64,000 bases of DNA from Stenopsyche tienmushanensis (Eukaryota; Arthropoda; Insecta; Trichoptera; Stenopsychidae), in assembly GCA_008973525.1 (NCBI GenBank), contig WACJ01000286.1, positions 360,630-424,629 on the forward strand, read 5' to 3'. This document shows, one piece after another, positions 38,301 to 48,908 of the stretch; position 1 is the stretch's first letter, and each line of letters opens with the position of its first letter. A program made the translations under genes and the position numbers. Below the pieces are notes generated by a model. It searched no databases. It was not told where the DNA came from and saw nothing but the letters and a program-made list of their open reading frames with translations.

Positions 38301-40896
38301 GTCTCAAGTAAAGCTTGAGGGAAAATAAACATTCAAAATTTAGCTTTTAAATAACTTTCTTAAGCATTTCTAACATTAATACTGAAACTCTGAAAGCATT
38401 CGATAGGTTCGTTATGAAAATTGTTATAAATTATTAATAATATAATTGACGACTATTAAAACTCAGTATCATTTTTTGCCATTTTCTCCTTTAAATCGAG
38501 CAGGATGCTGTCGAAATTATTTGAGTGTTTTTATTTTGCGTTTTAAATATTATATTAATACTGGTCAAACAGTTATTTGACCTTTGTCTAGTTTATTTAT
38601 TCATGTTGTTCTACATTTATTACAATTTTTCAAAAATTCCCAAGATGCTATATGTTTATTAGTTTATAATGAAAGTTTTTACCTCTTTCTAAATGTAATG
38701 GTAAACATTTATGTTCGGGTATTACTCAAATTGTGTAAGGCGTCATAGTTTGGAATGAAATGTGCCCCGTTTTGTTATATAGTTTTGCTCTTTCGGTGCC
38801 GTTTGCTTTCGGATGTGAACTCGGATAGGTCATGACATCTGAAATATCATAAAAAAAGGAATCAACGTGTTCCAAATGAACATTCAAAATAGCGTAAAGT
38901 TTTAATAATATGTATGTATATACAAAAGGATCGACCCTCTAGAAAACGTCCCAAAAAATCGGGTCCTCAAAGGGACGCTCTAACATATACGCGGAGATGA
39001 AAAGTTTACCTCTTTCTGATATTTCGGAACGTCGACCTGTCCGCGTTTACTCACAGATGAGTTGTTTAATTTCAATTTTAACAAAATACTTTATTTCGGA
39101 CACGCATACCTGTCTATGTTCACGGACGCATATCTATGTACATCTTTGACCGTTCGCGGTCGCAATCTTGAGAGCGTCTGTCTCATAGTTTACTCGATTT
39201 TTGAGGTACATTTTTTGAAATCATCATCAAATCAAAATAAATGTAAATGTTGAACTTTGTCGAGAATCAAGCGCGAAAGTCGAAGGGCGGGGCATCGTCG
39301 CGACTCGCAGACGGCATTTTCTTTCGAGTCGCAAGAGATTATTTTCGAAAAGAGAGCGACTCTGTTCGACGATCTGTAGACAGGGAAATTACATTTAAGA
39401 CGTATGAATAATTAATGCGAGTGTTATTTGACGAAGTTGTTTTGTTTCATGCGTTCATATACGATGTCGTCGGCAGTGGAGCTGGCTCGCATATCATGTG
39501 GTAATGTACAAGCACACACGCACACAACTAATCAGTTTCATCCTAACTGTAACAAAAGCCAACTTTCACAATTTGATGTGTGTTTTAATATGAAACCTTT
39601 GAATGTTAAAAGTTGTAACCTCGGGTATAAAGTCCGTCGCAATAACAGCGCTCTGCCGACGAAGATGCCCGAGAATAAAAAGTTATTAACCGAGCGCAAG
39701 TTGAAACTCAACCGTTCTAACCCGTCCATAACGGAACTGAGCAAGTGCGACAGTAACAGTCCGCTGAGGCGGTCGGCGCCCTTGTTAGACATGAATCCCT
39801 CGCGACGGGCCTCCACTCCGCTCTTGGGCGGCAGAGGAGCCGTCCTCTTGCCGGCTCGCGCTCCCTCTCTGCCGCTGGCATCGGCCTGGTGCTGCGGCTC
39901 CTTCGTCAGACAGCTCAGAAAGACTCATCACTTCGACTGACCGCTAACGCATGCTTTGCTCGCTACTAACGCTAACAATCTATACTCGTTCGCTTTACTT
40001 CAAGATGTAGTTCGAATATTTAACAGACTTTGCATTCATCTAATAAACCTTATTTTCAAACTGTCGCGTTACCGCAGCGGCCGAAATATTTATGAGATAC
40101 TAATTATGTCCATATTTTAAATATGTATTCGACATTTTGCATGAGGGGAACACTCTAGCGGTAGACGCAAGGACAAAATAAAAACTGTCCGAATCCGAGA
40201 AACTCCCGCATGCAAAGTGTCAAGCGAGCAAATAAACATTCACGTCGACATGTAAAAGTTTGCAGTGTCTCATTGTTTTATTGTTCATGATGTGTTTTGT
40301 TCCATCTGTGGGAAGTCAAAACGGAGACTAGACATTTTTGTTTCTTCTAAAACGATGTTTGTGTTTGAATTTTATGTAAAAATATGTATTTTTATAATTA
40401 TCATTAGCATTATATGCATCTGAATACATAAGTTGTCAAATATATCATATAAAGAGCGGTGTTTTCTTTTCTTCCAAAAGTCTCCGGTCCTGACGATCCG
40501 TCCGAGGCGACGCTCGCGTCGGTCTCTTTCGTTTCGTATCTGCATGCTTGCATTCTCTTTCCGCTTCGCTATCTCGGAACGGTGGAGGAAGGCGGTTTAC
40601 TGTGTGTGGAAAATAACTGAATCTGTTTTTATTTTGTTTAAAATTGACCGACGCGAATAGAGTGGGAAGACGATTTGCTCAACACGAAAAGCATCAACGA
40701 TTGGCTCGTGCGATCTCCGTCTCTCCCCCTGCACTATGCGTCTCCCAACGTTTGGTCCAAGATCGTGCACCTCGAGACGGACGTGCGCTATCTCAAAACT
40801 CAACTCGTCAAACTTAAGTCTGAGATCGAAGAAGAGCGCCAACAGAGAACTCTCTCGATCACCGCTCTGCGCGATGCCAAAGAAAGTAAATGTTAA
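26304..40896 (+). CDS. Pix: PIX / ARHGEF7 Rho guanine-nucleotide exchange factor
   Basis: Exons: 26304-26487, 26705-26867, 27063-27281, 27368-27566, 27722-27955, 28616-28831, (optional 29779-32055), 33932-34208, 34458-34658 and 40661-40896. Skipping the optional exon gives 642 codons, close to the roughly 646 of beta-PIX. The SH3 domain is exon 1 (DELCFKKGDVITV, GGWWEGTL, GWFPSNYV). The DH domain spans exons 2-5 (VVLKDIIDSEKAHAAEL, SPGILVLTAGLSKPFRRLDKY). The PH domain spans exons 5-6 (ADRYFVLFPSTLLILS, LEDTEKRKNAFEI). The RPAPPLRP motif and the GIT-binding helix (EDALILRVIEAYCTSA) lie in exon 9, and a C-terminal coiled coil in the last exon (VHLETDVRYLKTQLVKLKSE). The family activates Rac/Cdc42 and partners GIT and PAK at adhesions and synapses. 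Intron 3 needs a GC-AG donor (27282). Exons 1-5 are GC-rich; exons 6-9 are AT-rich. AATAAA follows at about 40930. Confidence 0.92.
28832..29778 (+). other. PIX intron 6, nothing recognised
   Basis: AT-rich intron between the PH-domain exon and the optional large exon. No other feature seen. Confidence 0.6.
29779..32055 (+). CDS. Pix: PIX alternative long terminal exon
   Basis: A single 2277-bp open exon follows a clean acceptor (TTTAAACAG) in phase 0, in frame with the PH-domain exon, and ends in TAA; AATAAA occurs about 30 bp later. It would give an isoform of about 1163 residues ending here. It opens with a compact region (SPYAGLSKYFAKLVRLRVIT). Then come a Ser/Asp/Glu-rich stretch, phosphosite-like runs (SPRSSDSGVAGS, CTSPFSTPRTS), and a C-terminal YAHWWMKAKLP motif. 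Long open frame, codon-like composition and phase agreement argue for a real exon. An exit through a weak donor near its end into exon 8 (also phase 0) cannot be excluded. The function of this extension is unknown. Confidence 0.75.
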   Translation, partial: DEMYHETSRLKFRNPRDSLYHITMPPSTYPPASPYAGLSKYFAKLVRLRVITRGILKSLLYIQTEAKIDLTTVVMRNRHANHMNIRLNKNGSIESDESDSETESESIESHKSNDKMSDSVSITVPKILRQDAVERETSEESNCSINPFGYIRYFNIASKSDIDDDLKDKNISKIDCTHEIFKEINSTSDSQFYEKIDSTCADSSFPKENIDHKIIPKQHFLLNNQYSEGSDNSSFDCDQTKNFMACEDLVNMDESLLIDTMGFKKMYKINLKRQSCPTKFVANKFNDSSLTSVCTPGWQMQNCILPVEQRKYNIDIKNSDNNISNVSILGLGDLNVSENLTLPSIPSNILSTSDSTSSSVSQETVIKMILDPPPMFRNNYNNNDDDTPNLNKYQYENHLLNSDKILRRSKSKDIVQFSSRKSDFKEKSNSKHIDSKLIHVDFKEYDNLQTHGDFQSNSEYHSPRSSDSGVAGSCNLASPEIGNREDSMYSQCETRSLNESACQKILCNDYSMSTGEICKINYMKNKIFADLDAVNFENQCQCTSPFSTPRTSQQTNAILENMKHEDFVEPLNSIDVEETGCLSYFDTSNAEQATFKSASDSVESNLKKLNIHNVTVKNVRHAAINHGWSDPDVRIPNQQKPTTRYHVKLYQCEFDGNEMDIKNTRPSRKKGGNQKPNLQIQGSSVSDHSRNIKNERVSRSKSEDLARKSKNTNHSTGNITYRSDLYAHWWMKAKLPISIVTPGKDNYTSTVFFFLTKI
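32197..32414. mobile_element. piggyBac-like MITE with 14-bp perfect TIRs
   Basis: TTAA at 32193-32196 and 32415-32418 flanks CCCTTTCCACTCGT at the left and its exact complement at the right. It is 218 bp. A subterminal copy of TCCACTCGTA...GACATTATG repeats part of the left end. It lies in PIX intron 7, just past the long exon. Confidence 0.85.
32419..33931 (+). other. PIX intronic DNA, nothing recognised
   Basis: AT-rich. A TTAACCCTTT start at about 32707 resembles the left end of the neighbouring MITE, but no matching right end was found. Confidence 0.5.
35064..36542. mobile_element. Candidate 1.5-kb non-autonomous piggyBac-like element
   Basis: TTAA at 35060-35063 and 36543-36546 flanks short inverted ends CCCTTTGC and GCAAAGGG. 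There is no transposase frame inside. The 8-bp ends may be chance, so this is a weak call supported mainly by the same TTAA-CCCTTT layout as the MITE at 32197. It lies in the last long PIX intron. Confidence 0.4.
36547..39476 (+). other. PIX long intron, nothing firmly recognised
   Basis: Mostly AT-rich. A less AT-rich, CpG-containing block at 38940-39400 precedes the alternative terminal exon and could hold an internal promoter; this is speculation. Confidence 0.45.
39477..39940 (+). CDS. Pix: PIX second alternative terminal exon, or 24-nt microexon
   Basis: A CGGCAG acceptor at 39476 opens a frame in the exact phase left by exon 9. It starts VELARISCG and continues to a stop at 39940; AATAAA follows about 100 bp later. 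The encoded tail is basic and Ser/Leu-rich (PSITELSKC, RRSAPLLDM) and ends RKTHHFD. A donor (GTAATG) at 39501 would instead make a 24-nt microexon that joins the coiled-coil exon in frame. An ATG at 39463 could also begin a short isoform. I do not recognise the tail. Confidence 0.5.
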
Positions 40897-42389
40897 CATT
40901 GACTGACTGTATCTTTTTATATTCGAGTTTAATAAATGCCACTTTTTAAATTTCACATGTCTTTTTATTATCTCGCTCGACCGAGACGCTCTGCCGATTG
41001 CCAGCAGTTTCAAAATATCAAAACGACAGTAAGTCAAACGAATATTTTTATGATTACAGGGATAATGAACATTCTATGACGGGAGTAGAATAGAGTCGAA
41101 AAAATATTATCAAAGATTATGGACTAGCGACGGTCTTCTTTCTCAGCTATTTTTCACGGCAGCCGTGTCTCGTGATAGGTTTCCATTTGGAGATATTCCG
41201 GAGTCGATTCGATATAAAAATATATTACTTTATATAAATATATATATATATACAGCCGATGATGAAAAATTAAATCCCGGCAATCGAACTATTCAGCTCG
41301 ACTTGATTCATATTTATCTTCTAATTTAGGGTATTAACCCGTAAGAGAGGATGATCGCAAAGTTGCGAGCGCATTCCAGTGATTCAGAAAGAGAACTCTT
41401 GAACGTTGAACTCGGAGAGGGACAGACAGAGAGAGAATGTAGCGCAGTTTTTTTCTGATTGCAAAAGAACAGCTGAAAAATTTTCTTATTGACGCTTTCG
41501 CGCGCGACTACTGTCAAACCCTTTGTCGCTGCAGCACATCTGTGCAGATAAACCTTGCTCAGCTAAACCTCTCGCGCCGGATTAGTCCTATGCATACCGC
41601 GCGCCCAGACACAAAAAAAAACCATTTACAGAACATGACTCAAAGACTCAAACTTTTCCGAGTAAGATAAATTAATTTTGGTGAATAATTCGATTTTTGC
41701 GAAGCACCGACTTGGAGTACATACATATACATCGCCTACTAGTAAAAGTGTTATATACTTACATTTCGGATTACCAATTTCGGCAAAATCACATAAAATA
41801 ACTTTTATTCCCAAAATAGTTACATAAATATAATAAAAACTATTAAAAGATCTTCACAGAACAAGCCCTTTAAATCAGATTTAACAATCAAACATTACAA
41901 TAGCCTCCGACGCAGAATAAAAAAAAGATTGAAGGTTGTATATGTCTGGTTAATTTTTTTGCAATTGTCAATGAAAGAAGAAAGTAAGCTAATTTTGTCA
42001 ACTGAATAATTATTTTAATGGAAGATTTAATTTGTTTTTAAAATGGAAGAATGTGGGACCCTCTTATTATGTACGTATATAATCACCCTTATAAACAATA
42101 TGCCCATAGTTCAAAATGACTCGATAGTAGAGATGTATTAAACATTACAACCAAACATCACAATCAACTTATTGGAACAATTAATAATGCATGTCTGTCT
42201 AAATAGCAGATTGTCTGACGACAGATCTGAATATACAGGGTGAAAGAGTTTCTGAAGCTTAATTGCTAGTGGTTGTTTGTGTTTGAAACCATGTGATTTG
42301 AAGGTTTTTGTATCCCCGTCGCTTATGTGGTTGGCATATTTTACACTGTGAAGCTCCTCGGATCGTATAAATGCAGCTAGTTGTACACA
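40897..42389. other. Intergenic DNA after PIX
   Basis: PIX poly(A) signal near 40930, a short AT microsatellite at 41220-41255, and a TTAACC-led repeat (separate entry). No gene seen. Confidence 0.5.
41339..41455 (+). repeat. TTAACC-led dispersed repeat, copy 3
   Basis: Starts TTAACCCG and carries ATTCAGAAAGAGAACTCTTG, ACTCGGAGAGGGACAGACAG and TGTAGCGCAG. It is the best-preserved of three copies (others at 12413-12505 and the complement of 22750-22912). Confidence 0.6.
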
Positions 42390-44760
42390 CTACTTGATAA
42401 GTTTTATGAAGGCTGACTGACATGTATTATCGAAATCTACTTCTTTGTCACCGAGTATCTCGAGTAGTACATCTGTCATACATTCCCAATCTTTCATCAT
42501 TGGATTAGATTCAATGAGCGAATCCACCAAATAAAAGAATATGAACAATCAAAAATAATGTTATACTACAAATTGGTGAATAACCTATGTATAATTAAAA
42601 TATTGATAAATAATAATAAAAGAGATTAAACTGAGATTCGAGATAAAAACAAATTAAAACTCTAATGTATGGAGTATTTGATAGTGTACATTCTCCTCCA
42701 TTTATTATTAGAAGTGGTACGTTTTCATTTCAGCTGAATATGCGAACCTTCACAAATTCACTGGCAGCCTTTAATAAATATTATATATAAATATATTGCA
42801 CAGAGACAAATAATAATGTGTAAAATTAATATAATAGATACTTGACTAACTGCTCTGCGCTATGAAAAAACTAGTTTATATACATGTTCGCAATCTCTAT
42901 CTTTTAAAATGTCAGTATGACTTCTGAAAAAAAAATTAAAAAATGTATCATTCATTTAAAATTTAAATGAGAACTACAAAATTTTAATATTTGAAAATTA
43001 TTTACTTAAGAATGCTGATGAGGAGATTCACTGCTTGTACGGCTACATCATAATATTTATTGAGCGACATGAATTTACTAGTAAATAATTGTAGTTTTCC
43101 CTTTAAGTCTTCATGGCCATATAGTGGTTATAAAGCTTGAAGACAGTCAAGTCTAACTTCACTGACCTATTACATTTGTCAATTAAGATTGTAATGTGAT
43201 ATATAAAATGACAAGAAAATGATTAATAATAGGATCATACGTTGTCGTGGAGAGTCCAATCGATGTATTCAAGATAAAGATCATCCAAATATATTCCTGG
43301 TAATTTTTCCATCCATATACCTATTTCAGTCATTGTAATTGCTCGAATTTCTGGTAAAATATCTCTAAAAATCATTTCACATCAATAAATTATTTTTAAA
43401 AAGAGTACAAAAGACACCGACGTCGCACTTACATCTATCGACGGAACTGCCGCTGCTCTCCAGGTCTCTCCAGGTCCAGGTCCAACCTAGGAACCATCCT
43501 CACGGAGAAGAAGTCGACGACTGATAAAACAGCCTCCAGGATTTGACACGGCAATCGATGCTACTATGGCATGAAAAACATTTTAGATGACAAATCGCTA
43601 TCGGCAAAAACAAAGATTAAAATTTATAAAACATCGATAGGGCCAGTAGCGGTTTACCGGGGTGAAACATGGACCGCCAGCTCTGCACTTGCTAGTTGAT
43701 TGAAAATTTAATTCCACCCATGTGTTCCTTTAAGGAGTTGAAAAGATGACAATCTGAAGGACAATCAACGAGTGAGGGGAATACAGGATATGATTCAAAA
43801 CATCTCATGAATGCCACTTGAGTTTTTTTAGAGTCTCACAATATCGTTGTGCATTGATGATCTCTGAAATTCTATCAAAATGATGACTTTTTCCAAACTC
43901 ACCCATAACAAGAGGATATTCACCACTTTCTTATAAAAATGATAGACATTAAATCAAAGATATATTACATCGACCATTGAGCATAGATTGATTGAAAACA
44001 AATTAAAAAGGTGTATATTTTGGCATACCTCATCCAATTCTTGTACAATTTTGAAATAATCATTTTATAGGCACGGCGGGCCATTTGTTGCGTAATAATT
44101 TGCACCAACAAAGAGTTATATGAGAGCTGTTTCTCCGTTTGATCTAAAGCTTTCGTCCAGTCATAGATCGTCTAAAAATAAAAATGGAAAGCATTAATAA
44201 TATACGTCATCAAAACTGTTATGGGATGGGGAGCAAGACGCAAATCTCCGTATTCCGACCCGCCCTCGAGCTTCACGAAGGTCAATCACTGTAGGTTCGT
44301 TCATTCTCGGAGGAAATGGAGGGTGATGAAAATTTAACTTCTTGATCCAGGTCCTTTTATGTACAACTGGAGTGGTGCAATCATCTGAGTTTTACCACAC
44401 TCTTGTACAGAATTTGCTTCTCAAAAAAAAATGAGAAAACTGACAGATTTGCCCGGTATCCTTGTCTTGTATTTTTTCTCTCTACATAACAGAGCATTTT
44501 CAAAGAAGACTAATTTTTAATAGTGATTGCCTACTCTAATATTTTCACATTAGAATGAGACAATTTTTTAAAAATAAAATAACTTACGTTGGAAGATACA
44601 TTACGATTTCGAAGAATATAGTATAAACTAGTTTCATCTTCTCTAGTGGAAATATGTAAAGGTATTGCATTTCAAACATTCAGAGGGCCTTCCAGACTTT
44701 GTCTTTTAGCAAAACCCGCTCGAGGTACTGCAGCCGGCGGTGACATTAGAGAAGAAGCTG
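42390..44760 (-). pseudogene. Stromalin (SA/STAG cohesin subunit) pseudogene
   Basis: Minus-strand exon-like blocks with matching splice sites, 5' to 3': 44760-44588 (LYYILRNRNVSSN, donor GTAAGT), 44171-44029 (TIYDWTKAL), a scrap at 43945-43903 (SGEYPLVM), 43364-43241 (DILPEIRAITMTEIGIWMEK, LYLEYIDWTLHDN), 43166-43006 (SEVRLDCLQAL, LKGKLQLFTSKF, YYDVAVQAV) and about 42560-42390 (YLVDSLIES, MKDWECMTDVLLEILG). The order follows the stromalin conserved domain. A TAA interrupts the fifth block after LDCLQAL, about ten residues are missing after FTSKF, several conserved exons are absent, and the last block ends early. Introns are kept, so it arose by segmental duplication, not retroposition. Cohesin function is family knowledge and is not expected here. 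Confidence 0.7.
43590..43700 (+). mobile_element. Non-LTR retrotransposon C-terminal fragment
   Basis: A plus-strand frame reads KTKIKIYKTSIGPVAVYRGE followed by TWT, the motif after the reverse-transcriptase domain in insect endonuclease-reverse transcriptases. It is inserted antisense in an intron of the stromalin pseudogene. Confidence 0.65.
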
Positions 44761-47700
44761 ATTCTCACATCCTATTAAAAGTAAAACAAGGTTTTTAAAC
44801 GTTTTTGTTTAAAATAGTCAAATCCATAACAGGAAACATTGAATTTTTTACTTATGATGCTATAAAACTCACTTCTGCTTCCGCTTCGTGTCACTCTTTC
44901 GCCGAACTGAGGAGTAGCCGGAATAAAACATATTTATGTGAATTGCAAAATAGATATTTTTTTTAATTTACTAATTTATATTCTTACACTTGATATTAAA
45001 AATGACTACAGGTGACCCTCGTTTAATCAAACAAAAGATGCCGAGCAGGTTCGGTGGAAACAATTCGGTATTATGAAAGCTATCGGAAACGTCTCCAAAG
45101 TGCAGAATGAAGTTCCTCAGTTGCATATGAAGGGCGTTTGGAACAAAACATTCAGAGAAATTATTGACAACTGATGAGGAGTCGCGCGACTCGGAATGCT
45201 ATGCCAATCTTCGAGAAAATAAACTCTCAAAAGCTATCGGCGTACGAAACTGTCAAAATCATTGAAAAGGGCCATTCTCTTCACAGTTAATATAATGCAT
45301 AGAAATAACATTAGAAGAAAGATTATGAGCGAATGAGTGCAGCAAATTATGTTTTTCATGGATCAGCGGCAAACATTACATAATAAGTGTAGAGAATCCA
45401 AGCAAAACGCGAGGCAGAACCGAGTGATTAATTAATATTCCCCCGTGATTGACATATTGTATGGAAGCAGATTGCGCAAAAACCTATTGGAAATTCACTA
45501 TAGTACAGAATTTATTCAGTTTACTATTGTTTTTCGAATACATTTAAGTAAATATATAATAAAGTGTTAGAGACCTCGTTGATTGTGGAGTGTCAAATTC
45601 AAATAGACGTCGATGACAACAGTCCTAACAGATTCTTTTACGAGCAGCTAATCTATGACGCTCGAATAAACTCAAATAGAGGAAATGTATTTTTAAAAAG
45701 AACGCATATTTATTTTTAATTCAACAGACATTTTAAAAATATTAATATTCAAAAATAAATTATGAAAGTGTTGTAGTAATTTTAAAAAAGAATAAGATTT
45801 TTTTATTTTTATTGTAGTAATTTAAAAATATTTTTATTTGTCAAAACTATTTTTCAATTTAATTCGACTCGTATTTAATACCAATAATAGTGAAATATAA
45901 AATAATAACAACGACAGAATGTCAAAACTACGACGCATAGTTTGATTTGTATTTTGCATTTAATATAAAAATAAATTGACGAATATAAATAAAACCACAA
46001 CGCTTAAAATGAAATTTAAAATTTTTCACGATTCAATTAATTTTGAATTTTTCATCGACTGTATCTGGACAAACTAAGTACGACAGTGTTTAATTTTTAA
46101 TCGGTCATTTAGCCACCGACATCTCACAAATCGAACGAACTTTTGTGCTCGAGGGCGAGGCTACCGTTTGCGTTTATCGGTCTCTATGAAAGTGTATAGA
46201 CTGAGAACTGGCAGCAAAAATTGAGAGTCATCTAACATATGTGTATCATTTTGTAGTTGTGTTTTGGCGTTTTTTTAGACTATCAATATGACAGTCTGGC
46301 GACTGAGTACCGTCGGGTTTGGGAAGGGAAGGGGTTGAAATCTAATAAAAATTCAACAGAATTAAATCATACTGTCAAAGTAGTTTTTTAAATTTTCTAT
46401 GTATGAGTAAAATAAATTACAAGTGTTGCCAGACTATTCACTGCTCGTTAGTGTCAAACTGGTTAAAACTAGCTGAAGCCAACCAGAAAATGATCATTTT
46501 TTAAAACTTGAAATAAATACCATATAATAAACATAATTACTTTCGGATTAGTAAGGTTTGCGTTGAAAAAAAATGTGTTTAGATTTTTGCAAATATCGAT
46601 TATTTATAGGTTTAAAGTGTGCCCGAACACATTAAACATCGTAGACGTTCGATACATCGACAATAATATGTATTCCATTACAAATGTATATAAAAAATAA
46701 AAATAAAATTTGCATTCTCAGACGTCGTCACTCGTTACGAATTACGAGATATGGTAACGATTGAAATTCGAAGAATGTTTCAATGGTTCAATCGATTCGC
46801 TGCTAAATCGAAAAAATAATATATGGCGCATAGCAAACGGATCGAAATCGAGACAACTGATGAAATACAATCGGGTAAAGCCCCGAAAAACACGAACGTC
46901 ATAAACAAAACAAAAAAGTCGACGCGACGAACGAACGACTAAAAATGAAACAAAACTAAACACACCGTAGAAATCTCACTCGAAGCGAGAGCGAGCTCCC
47001 GTTTAAAATTAAAAATTCCCAATTAAATTATCTATTCCCTTGTTATGGACAGCGAGCTGGACTGGGCAAGTCCTACCGGCTGTGCCAAATTTTGTTATGG
47101 ACAATGAATGGAGTGGTAGTGCTTCAGTTAAACTTCACTTTTAATAAACGTGTATTTATTAGTTATTAATTTAACAATATACAGTATGTAAGAATCGTAG
47201 GTCGTAATCGTAAATCAATAGCTTGAAGAGCTAAAATGAATTAATGTTAGCTTTACGAGTGAATAGAGAATAATACTCTATGTATGAAAGATGGACGAAG
47301 TGCTTTATGTGTGACTGATGGAAGAAGAGTGAACGAAGCATCGTCGAGTCTCCGACTGTTCGTAGATATGGAAGAAGAAGATGGTTTACATGAAGAAGTT
47401 CAAAGTTAATACTACGATCGGTGCCTTGGCGATGCTTTCGAAGTTTGGTCGGCATAAAGAGCGAAAGATAAATTTTCATCGGTCGATACAAATTATAATC
47501 ACTACTGAACATTAGTCAGACACATTAAAGTAGATTAAATATCGTAAATAGAAACACACATTAAATAGGATGTCGAGTACATAACATTAACAAAAAAACA
47601 ATCGCATCCGACGAGAAGATAAAAATGTACGCCAAAATTAGCCAGCTTAAGGCCCGATCCATACTATGATGCCGTTGACGGTTCGATCTCGCTCCGGTCT

Positions 47701-48264
47701 CGGTCCGATCAAATCTCGCTGTGTCCACACCACTAGTCTCACAACGGCATTTTTAAAATAACCAGATAAATTTGACTCCCCAAAAACTGACATTTAATTT
47801 TTTAGTTAAAGAAATAGCGATAATAGCTATTATTTTGGATAAACTAGATACAAATTTAAAAAAATTACAACGTAAAATTAAAAGAAGAAGTATGTAAATA
47901 CATCCCAATTTATTAACGAAAAAAAAGAAGGCGAATATCACACTTTATAACGTCATTTGATAGACAACGAAAACAATTTTTTACAATATTGTCGAATGGA
48001 CTCACGAATGGATATCTGGAAATAAATAAAAATATTTATTCAATTTACTACATTTCACTTTGTATGTAAAATATTTTTTAAAGTGCCAAACAGTCAACTA
48101 TTCTTTTAAAATGTTCGTCAATTTTACCATGCACACTTTTTTCTCAAAAAAAAAAACGCTTCTAAAAAAGTTGGTAAAAATAATTATAGTGTAATTATTT
48201 ATAATCAAATGTTATAAATTATACATACCTTTTTCAGAATTCCACGATTTATTGCTAGCCATAA
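44761..48264. other. AT-rich DNA, nothing firmly recognised
   Basis: No gene supported. The phrase TTGTTATGGACA occurs twice near 47040-47100, and a GC-richer block at 47640-47750 looks like degraded repeat material. Open frames are short and match nothing. Confidence 0.45.
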
Positions 48265-48612
48265 TTAGAAGAAAAACATAACATCTGTCGCTGCATAACT
48301 TACAAATTCATCGGAAGTACCTCTTTTCATTTTTTTAGCTTCCGCTTCACTTGGAACTTTGCAGGAAGGAATTCTATTCCTCCTTACTGTTCCGAGAGAA
48401 TGGATGCTGTTTTTTGCCAAATTGCTTATAATTGACATTGACGTGTAGTAATTATCAAAGTATACTTTGTAATTGCAATGTCTGGGAATTTCTCTAGTCA
48501 ATCGCATAACTATATTACTACTTGCCCCAAGATCTGTTTCGTTCGGAAAGCGTTTAGCTAGATTTTTTTTCTGTTCCAATGCATATTTCGAATTTGTCAC
48601 AGAATCCAGCAC
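48265..48612 (-). mobile_element. piggyBac-type transposase fragment (PGBD, DDE_Tnp_1_7)
   Basis: A 115-codon minus-strand open stretch contains VMRLTREIPRHCNYKVYFDN, YYTSMSIISNLA, SIHSLGTVRRNRIP and KKMKRGTSDEF, the middle of piggyBac-family transposases (YFDNYYTS, GT.R.NR). Neither terminus is present, so it is a truncated copy. Its open frame over this length suggests a fairly young loss. Confidence 0.85.
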
Positions 48613-48719
48613 TTCCAGAGAGGACGAACAGTTTACATCCCTATTTATGTGGCTTCAGTGGCATGTATTGTTTCATGTGATGTCGAGCTTTTGTGGAACA
48701 TATTTGTTCGTCAATAGAC

Positions 48720-48835
48720 AACACTAGGGAATCCAATCCCGAGCCAAAATTTCGATCCCGGGACTTCGGGATTGCATTAGATTATCCCGGGATCAGTCCT
48801 GGGATCACGGGATTGGGATTTTCAATAGTTTAAGA
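48720..48835. repeat. CCCGGGAT-rich terminal-repeat-like block
   Basis: Begins CACTAGGGAATCCAATCCCG and contains repeated CCCGGGAT, TTCGGGATT and TCACGGGATTGGGATT words in both orientations. This resembles ends of hAT-type elements, but no partner end or transposase is adjacent. The family is a guess. Confidence 0.35.
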
Positions 48836-48908
48836 AATCACATTGATAAATTTGATCAAAAATCCAAAAGTCCATTTGTTTAATATACATTTTTTTTAAA
48901 GAATATAG

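Noticed and set aside
47041..47110. LTR suggested by repeated TTGTTATGGACA
   Set aside because: No TG...CA ends with target duplication or internal coding region could be defined.
48720..48835. CRISPR-like or regulatory array of CCCGGGAT words
   Set aside because: Words are irregular and in both orientations without uniform spacers, more like terminal-repeat debris.
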